From Mycolicibacterium aurum (GTDB taxonomy: Bacteria; Actinomycetota; Actinomycetes; Mycobacteriales; Mycobacteriaceae): 64,000 nt of DNA. The notes below the pieces were generated by a model. It was not told the DNA's origin, made no database searches, and worked only from the letters and a program-made list of their open reading frames with translations. Below, in pieces: positions 7,070 through 13,387 of the stretch (within the stretch, counting starts at the first letter, position 1; every line of letters begins with the position of its first letter). The position numbers and the translations under genes were made by a program. The stretch spans positions 3,286,001 to 3,350,000 of the forward strand of contig NZ_LR134356.1 in the NCBI RefSeq assembly GCF_900637195.1, in the 5' to 3' direction.

Positions 7070-7650
7070 GTGGGTGTCCTCTCTGGTGAGACGGTTCGGG
7101 TGTTGCGGGTCCGTCGGGCGCGCGCCACGGCGATGGCACGGGCATGCGTGGCCGGCTCTCCACCACGCGGTGGTACCGCGGCGACCACGACGCGGCGCGC
7201 GGACGATGCGGCCACGCCGTAGAGGTTGGTGATGTCGGCCAACGTTTCGATGCCCGGCGCGGTGCTGCCCAGTAGCGCCACGGCCTGGATCACCAGCGGC
7301 CACACGGTGCCGTCGGGCGCGGTGTAGTCGAGAAGCGCCTCCACCGACCGCGACGGGTACGAGTGCGGCAGCAGCGTGGCGACCGCGGCGGGCACGTCCA
7401 CGAAGTCGCCGACCAGCGTGTTCCCGCCGTCGGCGAGTCGGAGGTTGTCGACGCGGCCCAGGGCTGGGAGGCCATCGAAGCGGGGATCGGTGTGCCCGAT
7501 CTTCAACCGAGGCCGCGGCAGAACACCGGCGGCGTGCGCGGCCACGGCCGACCGCAAATCGTCCGCGGCCACGGTCCACTCCCCGGTGCTGATCTCCCAC
7601 GTACCGACCCGCACCAACTCGACGCCGCGGATCGTCCGGAGGTTAGGCAC
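7066..7650 (-). CDS. Capsid maturation protease, Mu I-like
   Basis: 194 residues from GTG 7650 (VPNLRTIRGVELVRVG). The region GVLPRPRLKIGHTDPRFDG (about residues 45-63) followed by PALGRVDNLRL and then YPSRSVEALL matches the prohead protease I group of Mu-like and many actinobacterial phages, with the GHTD and YPxRSVE motifs. It would process the scaffold and capsid. It lacks a scaffold-sized C-terminal extension, which appears to be the separate gene at 5294-5758. The stop overlaps the decoration start (ATGA). Confidence 0.75.
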   Translation of the reverse strand: MPNLRTIRGVELVRVGTWEISTGEWTVAADDLRSAVAAHAAGVLPRPRLKIGHTDPRFDGLPALGRVDNLRLADGGNTLVGDFVDVPAAVATLLPHSYPSRSVEALLDYTAPDGTVWPLVIQAVALLGSTAPGIETLADITNLYGVAASSARRVVVAAVPPRGGEPATHARAIAVARARRTRNTRTVSPERTPT

Positions 7651-7652
7651 GG

Positions 7653-8111
7653 CTACCGCCGCTCGGATGCCCGCTGTTCGGCGAGGGCGTGCACGGCGCG
7701 GGCGTCGAATCGCCACCGGGTGCCGGTGTGGGTGACGGCGAGTCGTCCTCGGCGGGCGAGGTCGCGGACGGCGTTCGGCGTGATGCCGAGTCGTCGAGCG
7801 GCCTCTCCGGTACCAATGACATGCGGCCCAGCGTCCACGGAATCCCGTTGCGGTGCACGCACACTGGTGGTTTGGTCTGGCGGTTCAGATCCTTGTGCGT
7901 GGTCACCGGCCGAATCGCGGACCGCCAGTGAAGCGACAGTCCGGTGCAGCTTCGCCGTCGTGGCGGCCAACCGAGGCGACGGCTGCGACGGCGTTGGGTG
8001 GCCGTGCTCGTCGCGTTGCTCGGCAAGTAGGCGGCCCACCAAGTCGAGGGCCGAGGCAATGTAGGCCGCGTCGTCGGTGGTGATGAACACCCCACGCTGC
8101 GCGCTGATCAC
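7653..8111 (-). CDS. HTH (MerR/excisionase-type) DNA-binding protein; candidate TerS-like factor
   Basis: 152 residues from GTG 8111, which overlaps the stop of the upstream gene. The C-terminal 55 residues (GTGEAARRLGITPNAVRDLA, then RRGRLAVTHTGTRWRF) form a helix-turn-helix with a wing, as in the HTH_17/excisionase group. The N-terminal half is helical with no assigned fold. A regulator is the plain reading. Its place just upstream of the capsid module is where a small terminase would be expected, so a DNA-recognition role in packaging is possible but unproven. Confidence 0.6.
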   Translation of the reverse strand: MISAQRGVFITTDDAAYIASALDLVGRLLAEQRDEHGHPTPSQPSPRLAATTAKLHRTVASLAVRDSAGDHAQGSEPPDQTTSVRAPQRDSVDAGPHVIGTGEAARRLGITPNAVRDLARRGRLAVTHTGTRWRFDARAVHALAEQRASERR

Positions 8112-8920
8112 ACCGCACCCGTGTCGGCGTCCGGGTGCACCATCAGCGAGTCGACGCGGACGAGTTCGTCGCGCAGCAGGGCGGCCAACGTGTCCGGTGC
8201 GACGTCCATGCCACGCCGCCGCACGAACGGCGCGGCCACGCACCACACCGCCGGGATCGTCAGCCCGCCGAACGGCCGCTCACGCCCTTCGCGGATGGCC
8301 AGCGCGGCGGCAGCGGATGTCATGTCCTCGTCGCCGGTGATCTGCCCGAGGGCCGATATGTAACCGGCCCGTAGGCAACGCAACTCGAAGTCGTTGTCAC
8401 CGTCGGCGCACCGCAGCCGCAGCGTGTCCACCTCCGCTTCGGTGAGGATGTCCCGCAACCGGTTCACGATCCGCCATACCCGCAGCTCGACCTGGGCGCG
8501 GTCTCGGGCGCAGCACACCGGCAACATCTCCGCGGCGGCCCGGATGTCCGGGTCGTCGATCACCCGGCCGAACGCGTCGCCGATGCCGACGAGGCGGCGC
8601 GCCGCAGCCATGTAGACCGCCCACGGCATCCCCGCCCAACCCACGTCGTCGGTGCAGCAATCGCACGGAGTCGACGCGTGGGTGACCGCGGCCGCGAAGC
8701 CGATGTCCAGGTACGCCAGGCCGAACCACAGCGCGCCGGTGGCCGTGGCGTCGGCCCGGACCTCGCGGCGCACCTCGTCGGGGTCGCGGTCGGTGGGCAC
8801 GTTCACCTCGTAGCCGAGGCGGCGCGTCCACATGGCCGATTGCCGGGCGGCCACCCGCACCACCAACGCCTCCTCGTCGAAGGGTTGGCCGTCGTCGGGC
8901 TGGCCCGCGTGGTCGCTCAT
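8108..8920 (-). CDS. Element protein of unknown function, Cys-rich helical
   Basis: 270 residues from ATG 8920, which overlaps the stop of the 33-residue gene upstream (ATGA). It is mostly helical. Cysteines are clustered: TPCDCCTDD near residue 85, LPVCCARDR near 140, and LRCADGDNDFELRCLRAG near 175. They could bind metal. No phage family such as portal or terminase is recognisable. As the largest unassigned protein of the capsid block it is a candidate for a satellite-specific function. Confidence 0.6.
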   Translation of the reverse strand: MSDHAGQPDDGQPFDEEALVVRVAARQSAMWTRRLGYEVNVPTDRDPDEVRREVRADATATGALWFGLAYLDIGFAAAVTHASTPCDCCTDDVGWAGMPWAVYMAAARRLVGIGDAFGRVIDDPDIRAAAEMLPVCCARDRAQVELRVWRIVNRLRDILTEAEVDTLRLRCADGDNDFELRCLRAGYISALGQITGDEDMTSAAAALAIREGRERPFGGLTIPAVWCVAAPFVRRRGMDVAPDTLAALLRDELVRVDSLMVHPDADTGAV

Positions 8921-9018
8921 GATTGTTCTCCATTGCGTTCGTTGATGATTCGGGCGGCCAGCCATCCGGCAAGGAACCCGACGAGCAGGTGAGTGGCGTT
9001 GAGGGCGGCGGCGATCAT
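8917..9018 (-). CDS. 33-residue membrane-type peptide
   Basis: ATG 9018 to TGA 8917, 33 residues. The first two thirds are a hydrophobic helix (NATHLLVGFLAGWLAARIIN) and the tail is polar. It overlaps its neighbours by 4 bp on both sides (ATGA), so it is almost certainly translated. It could be a small membrane protein such as a holin-like, immunity or leader peptide; no family is recognised. Confidence 0.6.
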   Translation of the reverse strand: MIAAALNATHLLVGFLAGWLAARIINERNGEQS

Positions 9019-9200
9019 GGCCGGTCCCGCGGGTATGCGGCGCGCAGTGTCGCCACGGCGTCGGCGATGTCATGGGCCAGCGCGAGCGCTTCGTCGGCGG
9101 TCATGGTCACGAACACCGGACCGATCCGCAGGCTGATCCGCGCCGGGTCACGTTTCGCCACAACCCCGATCGCGGTCTCGACGTCCACGTGTGCCCTCAC
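9015..9200 (-). CDS. Small element protein, 61 residues
   Basis: It starts at GTG 9200, overlapping the upstream stop (GTGA), and ends at a TGA overlapping the ATG of the next gene. The sequence AKRDPARISLRIGPVFVTMT, then ADEALALAHDIADAVATL, looks like a beta-hairpin followed by an amphipathic helix. The open frame extends further upstream, but that part overlaps another coupled gene and is unlikely to be used. Function unknown. Confidence 0.55.
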   Translation of the reverse strand: MRAHVDVETAIGVVAKRDPARISLRIGPVFVTMTADEALALAHDIADAVATLRAAYPRDRP

Positions 9201-9412
9201 GGCGCACGCCCCGGTGGTTCGTGGATCGGCTCGGTGACATCGCGGCCCGCCGGTGGCGCAGTGCGCTCGCCGTGGCCGCATCGGGTCGCCGGGTCGACCG
9301 GTGCCCCGTCCGGGCCGAGACGCCACCCCGACGGGTCGCATCGGGGACATGCCCGGATCGCGGCCACACGTGCCGTCAGGGCCGCCCGTTCGGCCGCACT
9401 GCGCCGGATCAC
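9197..9412 (-). CDS. Small zinc-ribbon-like element protein
   Basis: 71 residues from GTG 9412 (overlap GTGA with the upstream stop). ACPRCDPSGWRLGPDG, with a later Cys/His in ATRCGHG, resembles the small Zn-finger proteins common in actinophage early regions. The N-terminus is a short basic helix. Function unknown; metal binding is likely. Confidence 0.55.
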   Translation of the reverse strand: MIRRSAAERAALTARVAAIRACPRCDPSGWRLGPDGAPVDPATRCGHGERTAPPAGRDVTEPIHEPPGRAP

Positions 9413-9720
9413 GACACCACCCGCAGGTCGGGCCGTTCATCGTCGATACGGCGGCGGCGACGCGGCGGCCGATCACGGCGCGCACGACGTGCACGAGCCT
9501 GCACCTGGAACCACCATTCGGCGTCGTCGACGATGCTCGGCCGGTAGCGGACGGCGGCCGATTCGGGATACCAGCGGACGGCGGTCCAGAAACACGCGGA
9601 ATGCGGCGGCCACCAACGCCACCCGTTCGGCTGCTGTTGTCGGGCTATCTGGGACGGTGCGAGGCGACCGCAGATCGGGCACGGCTCGATCAACGGCAAC
9701 TGGGCCGGTTGGTGGTTCAT
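9409..9720 (-). CDS. Small element protein with a CxxC motif
   Basis: 103 residues from ATG 9720, which overlaps the stop of the large upstream gene (ATGA). PCPICGRLAP near the N-terminus is a one-half zinc knuckle. The middle is Trp-rich (NGWRWWPPHSACFW) and the C-terminus is very basic (RRDRPPRRRRRID), suggesting nucleic-acid contact. No family recognised. Confidence 0.55.
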   Translation of the reverse strand: MNHQPAQLPLIEPCPICGRLAPSQIARQQQPNGWRWWPPHSACFWTAVRWYPESAAVRYRPSIVDDAEWWFQVQARARRARRDRPPRRRRRIDDERPDLRVVS

Positions 9721-10700
9721 GCGGGTCTCCTGCGTTGGTTCAGGTCGGATCGTTCGTCGGGTGTGGCCTCGTGCCAGGTCCCGTCGTGGTGGCAGACGAG
9801 CGGCCCTGATGCGAGCGCGCTGCCGTCGGTGTTCAGGACGAGGCCGCCGTCACGGCAGCGCGGGCACTGGTATCCAGGCACTGGCAACGGACTCGACGGC
9901 GTGATGCGACCGGGTGCCGCTACGCCGTCGGGGTGGTCGCGCTCCCAGGCTTTTCGTCGCATCTTGCACGCGTGGCACGGCCGGTCGACGTCGTCCGGGT
10001 GCCGACCGCAGTACCAGGGCGGCGTGGGGTCGGGTTCGACATCGACCGCCCCGCCGTCGATGCCCGGCGTGGTTGTCTCGGTGGCGTCGTCGGCAAGTGC
10101 GCCGTCTGGGTCGGGTGTCGGCGGCGCGGCGGTAGCCGCTGCCGTCGCTTCGGGTTTCGCTATTCGCTGGGATGTGGGTGGGGGGTCGTCGCTCGACGGT
10201 TCTAGTTCGGGGGTCGGCGATGCCTCGCGCGCCCGCGCCCCCCCGTCCTTAGAACCGTCTCTAGAACCGTTTAGGTTGCCACCCAGGGATGGCGCAACCA
10301 CGTTCGAATCTGGCGCAAGCACGTCGGGATCTGGCGCAAGCACATCGTCTGCGCTCGCGCCATCCTGGCTGGCACAACCACCGTCGTTCGCTTGCGCCGT
10401 CCTGGGTGGCGCAAGCACCAACAGTTCGAAGATGTTCGGCCGAATCACACCGTGCGACTTGTAACCACGCTTCACGACCCGGATCAGTCCGCGGTCCTTC
10501 AACTGCTCAAGCGTCCGCACCGCCGTCCGCTTTGATTTGCCGATCGCGGCCTCGACGTGTGCCAGCCAAACGGCACCCTGCCGACTATCCGCATGACACT
10601 TCTCGGCGATCGCCACTAGCGCGAGGGTCTGCGCCTGCGTTAGGTCAGCCAGCTGGCCGGAACGGGCGTCGAGGACTTCGCCCACCAACTGCCCGCTCAC
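9717..10700 (-). CDS. Winged-helix protein, probable replication or regulatory protein of the element
   Basis: 327 residues from GTG 10700. Residues about 15-90 (TLALVAIAEKCHADSRQGAV, then KSKRTAVRTLEQLKDRGLIR) are a winged helix as in phage replication initiators and DnaD-like proteins. A long low-complexity Pro/Asp/Thr linker follows. The C-terminus has Cys/His sets (WYCGRHPDDVDRPCHACK, YQCPRCRDGG, LVCHHDG), probably two zinc ribbons. It lies 55 bp after the excisionase-like gene, at the head of the long coupled operon. A replication role is inferred from domain type and position. Confidence 0.6.
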   Translation of the reverse strand: MSGQLVGEVLDARSGQLADLTQAQTLALVAIAEKCHADSRQGAVWLAHVEAAIGKSKRTAVRTLEQLKDRGLIRVVKRGYKSHGVIRPNIFELLVLAPPRTAQANDGGCASQDGASADDVLAPDPDVLAPDSNVVAPSLGGNLNGSRDGSKDGGARAREASPTPELEPSSDDPPPTSQRIAKPEATAAATAAPPTPDPDGALADDATETTTPGIDGGAVDVEPDPTPPWYCGRHPDDVDRPCHACKMRRKAWERDHPDGVAAPGRITPSSPLPVPGYQCPRCRDGGLVLNTDGSALASGPLVCHHDGTWHEATPDERSDLNQRRRPA

Positions 10701-10755
10701 AACGTACCCGCCCCGCTCTCGACGTCGCGCCGGTGTTGGGCGTGGCCGTGCGTGG

Positions 10756-10959
10756 TCACGATGCCGTGGCGGCCGCGGTGAGTCGCTCGACGTACGCGGC
10801 AATGCTCTTGGCGGTGATGAACCCGCGGCGACCAATGTTGACCTTGACCAGCTCGCCGCGGTCGATGAGCTCGTACATCATCGTGCGGCTGATTCCCCCA
10901 AGGCGGCCGCATGTTTCGGGGATCGGCACCAGGAGCCGGTCGTCGGGTGTGTTGTCCAT
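10756..10959 (-). CDS. Excisionase-like HTH protein (recombination directionality factor)
   Basis: 67 residues from ATG 10959, which has GGAGAAG 6 nt upstream. RLLVPIPETCGRLGGISRTM followed by MYELIDRGELVKVNIGRRGF is the HTH_17/AlpA-type winged helix of excisionases. The open frame extends upstream without an RBS and is not used here. It is divergent from the regulator/integrase pair and heads the leftward operon, the usual place for an RDF or early activator. Confidence 0.7.
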   Translation of the reverse strand: MDNTPDDRLLVPIPETCGRLGGISRTMMYELIDRGELVKVNIGRRGFITAKSIAAYVERLTAAATAS

Positions 10960-11016
10960 GTTGGCTTCTCCGTAAGGTCGTGGTTTCCCCGATGTCCGCG
11001 GGTGCCCGAGCGGGTA

Positions 11017-11085
11017 ATTGCCATCATGTGCCAGAGATGGCATTGTTGTCGTTGCCATTAGCGACCCAATTGTTGGCAATGATGG
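11017..11085. promoter_or_regulatory. Divergent control region with paired TTGCCA/TGGCAA half-sites
   Basis: Four related half-sites alternate in orientation: TTGCCAT (11018-11024), ATGGCA (11037-11042), TTGCCAT (11052-11058) and TGGCAAT (11075-11081). The last two form a perfect 6-bp inverted repeat TTGCCA/TGGCAA. They lie between the excisionase-like operon and the regulator gene, so they are candidate operators of the element's switch. No certain -35/-10 pair was found. Confidence 0.5.
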
Positions 11086-11100
11086 AAGCGAGGCCCGATC

Positions 11101-11763
11101 ATGGCTGGCGGCGCACCGTTACAAGAGACCTACGATCTGCGCGCTGGCGATGAAACCGGCGTCAAGGTCGGCGAGATCAGTTGGGCCTTCGGAACACCAC
11201 TCGTCGCCGTGCGTGACGTGTTCGTGCCGGAACGGATCGACGCCTGGGGGTACTTCCCCGGCAAGGCGCGGGAGCAACCCGTACTGCGAATGACCATCGA
11301 AGTGCGGCAGGGCATTCCGTCGTTCACCCGGTTCGAGGTGACGGCGGCCTCGGATGGTGTCGAGATCACCGGTGCGCACCTAGGACTCGTCCGCGACAAC
11401 CTCGAATGGTGGCGCGACATGATCGTGCGAAACGCGGCCCAAAGGTCCGCTTCGCGTGTGCAACCCGGCACCGACGTGTGGGACACCTTGACCGCGCCGG
11501 ATTGGGCCGACGGAGGGGCGGCAAGTGAGGCGGTCCGGGAGGTGCGGCGCGGTCGACCGCGAAAGGCGACCGACGCACGGCACGAACGGGTCGCCATGAT
11601 CTACAAAGCGCACCTATCGGGCAAACCGCTAGAAGCGATCCGCGACGCGTTCCGCGATTCGGACGGCAACAACATCAGTCGGCGCACCGCGGCGCGGTAC
11701 GTCTCCGACGCAAGGAAGGCCGGACACCTACCGGCCACGTCGCAGGGCATGAGAAAGGCGTAA
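11101..11763 (+). CDS. Element regulator with AT-hook-like and C-terminal HTH region
   Basis: 220 residues. ATG 11101 has GGAAGCGAGG upstream. The N-terminal 100 residues look beta-rich (EISWAFGTPLVAVRDVFVPE, VLRMTIEVRQGIPSFTRFEV). The linker has an AT-hook-like RRGRPRKAT near residue 155. The C-terminal 60 residues (HERVAMIYKAHLSGKPLEAI, then NNISRRTAARYVSDARKAGH) form a helix-turn-helix. It is 4 bp from the integrase gene, so likely co-transcribed. It is the best candidate for the element's repressor or switch protein. Confidence 0.55.
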   Translation: MAGGAPLQETYDLRAGDETGVKVGEISWAFGTPLVAVRDVFVPERIDAWGYFPGKAREQPVLRMTIEVRQGIPSFTRFEVTAASDGVEITGAHLGLVRDNLEWWRDMIVRNAAQRSASRVQPGTDVWDTLTAPDWADGGAASEAVREVRRGRPRKATDARHERVAMIYKAHLSGKPLEAIRDAFRDSDGNNISRRTAARYVSDARKAGHLPATSQGMRKA

Positions 11764-11767
11764 CGGC

Positions 11768-12982
11768 ATGGGCAAGCGGTCCAACGGCGAGGGCAACGTC
11801 TACCAACGTGCGAACGGCACCTGGGAGGCCCGCATGACCTACCCCGACCCCGACACGGGTCGGCAGCGGCGGGCGTCGTTCTACGCCCCGACCAAGCGGG
11901 CGGTGATGGCGAAGATGAAGGCGGCGCGGGAACGGGTCGACGCCGGTGCGCCGGTCAAGGATGCGAGCACCACGGTCGCCGACTGGCTCGCGCATTGGCG
12001 CGCAACGACACTCGCCGCATCCGATCGCAAAGAAACGACCCGTTCGCTCTACACCACTTTGTCGAAGGTGCATCTGGAGCCCGCGCCGTTCGGCGCGACA
12101 CCGCTCGACAAGTTGCGGCCGTCCGACGTCGAGGCACTCGTCCTGCGGTTGCGCGCCAAAACCAAGCCTGGCCGCCCCGACCCGGATAGCGACGCCGAAC
12201 CCGCACCGGTTCGCGCGCTCTCCGATTCGACGATCCGCAGCACCTACACGGTCCTCCGCGCGGCGCTAGACGGCGCGGTGCGCGACGGCCTTCTGGCGCG
12301 TAATCCGGCGGCCCAGGTTCGACGCCCGGGCGTCGAACGCACTGAGGCTAGGCACTTGGACGCCGAGGACGTGACCGCGGTCCTACGCGCCGCAGAATCG
12401 TCGCGCTATCACCCGGCGCTGGTGTTGATCGCCTCGACCGGGATGCGTAAGGGCGAGGCGTTGGCGTTGGCGTGGGATGCGTTGGACCTCGACGCCGGGA
12501 TGCTGCGGGTGGCGGCAACGATCAGCCGGGTCGGAGGGCGGTTGGTTATCACCGAACCGAAAACGGTGCGATCACGGCGCACGGTGCCGCTCAATCCGGC
12601 GGTGGTGTCGATGCTGCGAAAGCACAAGGCACGGCAGGCAGCCGAACGACTACGGGCGGCGAACCAATGGCAGAACTCCGGCCTGGTGTTCACCACCGAA
12701 CTCGGCGGGCCGGTAGATCCACGGAATCTCTTACGTGTGGTCGAGGTCGCATCGCGCTCGGCCAACATCGAAAAGGTGGGCGCACACACGTTCCGGCATT
12801 CCGCCGCGGTTGCTTGGTTGGAGTCGGGCGTCCACATCAAGGCGGTAGCGGATCTGCTCGGGCATTCGTCCATCGCCATCACCGGCGACGTTTACGGCCA
12901 CACTAGCGACGACACCGCACGCGCTGCGATCGACGGATTGGCCGGACGGTTGGGGCTACTGGACGTCGGCGGGCACCCGTGA
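11768..12982 (+). CDS. int: Tyrosine integrase
   Basis: 404 residues with the three-part integrase layout: an arm-binding N-terminus (GEGNVYQRANGTWEARMTYP), a core-binding domain (about 65-180) and a catalytic domain. The catalytic set is visible: Arg in STGMRKGEALAL, His-x-x-Arg in HTFRHSAAVAWL, His in LLGHSSIAIT and the nucleophile Tyr in DVYGHT. It lies directly beside attR and the intact tRNA-Pro. It should recombine the 44-bp cores, aided by the repeats at 3055-3077 and 12993-13015. Confidence 0.95.
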   Translation: MGKRSNGEGNVYQRANGTWEARMTYPDPDTGRQRRASFYAPTKRAVMAKMKAARERVDAGAPVKDASTTVADWLAHWRATTLAASDRKETTRSLYTTLSKVHLEPAPFGATPLDKLRPSDVEALVLRLRAKTKPGRPDPDSDAEPAPVRALSDSTIRSTYTVLRAALDGAVRDGLLARNPAAQVRRPGVERTEARHLDAEDVTAVLRAAESSRYHPALVLIASTGMRKGEALALAWDALDLDAGMLRVAATISRVGGRLVITEPKTVRSRRTVPLNPAVVSMLRKHKARQAAERLRAANQWQNSGLVFTTELGGPVDPRNLLRVVEVASRSANIEKVGAHTFRHSAAVAWLESGVHIKAVADLLGHSSIAITGDVYGHTSDDTARAAIDGLAGRLGLLDVGGHP

Positions 12983-12992
12983 ACACCTGCGG

Positions 12993-13015
12993 GTTGGCGT
13001 ACGGGTTGGCGTATG
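12993..13015. repeat. Right pair of 11-bp direct repeats, candidate integrase arm sites
   Basis: GTTGGCGTACG (12993-13003) and GTTGGCGTATG (13005-13015) are spaced 12 bp apart, as in the left pair at 3055-3077. They begin 10 bp after the integrase stop and end 48 bp before the attR core. Confidence 0.6.
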
Positions 13016-13021
13016 GGACGG

Positions 13022-13055
13022 AAAAAGGCACCTCCCGAAACCTCGGAAAGTGCCT
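13022..13055 (-). terminator. Intrinsic terminator of tRNA-Pro, supplied by the element
   Basis: On the minus strand AGGCAC...GTGCCT (13050-13055 with 13026-13031) encloses an inner CCG/CGG stem and is followed by TTTTTC (13022-13026). It starts 11 nt beyond the tRNA 3' end and lies inside the integrated element. Confidence 0.75.
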
Positions 13056-13063
13056 CTGACCTG

Positions 13064-13139
<76 letters not shown>

Positions 13140-13172
13140 CGGTGCCTCCGGGATCGCCGGTAGGCGGTCGAA

Positions 13173-13203
13173 ACTCTACCTCAGGCCCAGGGTCAGATCC
13201 CAA
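13173..13203 (-). promoter_or_regulatory. Possible tRNA-Pro promoter
   Basis: On the minus strand TTGGGA (13198-13203) and TAGAGT (13173-13178) are separated by 19 bp. The start point would fall about 27 nt before the tRNA 5' end. The -35 is weak and the spacer long. Confidence 0.4.
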
Positions 13204-13374
13204 CCGCCTTGATTCGTGTCGGCAAGGCGGTAGGCAACGTCGGCAGCGGCTGCTGATGGCAAAGCGCCATACGCTCCGGCACTGACACTTTCGGCATTCA
13301 CGACCCAGTTGTCCACAGGGTCGACTTCATCCACAGCTGGGATGAACACCGTGGTCGGCGGCGCAGGCGCCGAT

Positions 13375-13380
13375 TAGATT
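13375..13380 (+). promoter_or_regulatory. -10 box TAGATT of a leaderless promoter
   Basis: TAGATT ends 7 nt before GTG 13388. A weak -35 (TGGTCG, 13352-13357) stands 17 bp upstream. No Shine-Dalgarno sequence is present, so leaderless translation is likely. Confidence 0.45.
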
Positions 13381-13387
13381 CGAAACT

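Noticed and set aside
6689..7600. 303-codon version of the decoration-protein frame
   Set aside because: The extra part overlaps the protease gene. The ATG at 7069 has a ribosome-binding site and couples to the protease stop.
9015..9494. 159-codon version of the small coupled gene
   Set aside because: The upstream part overlaps the zinc-ribbon gene entirely. GTG 9200 forms a GTGA junction with its stop.
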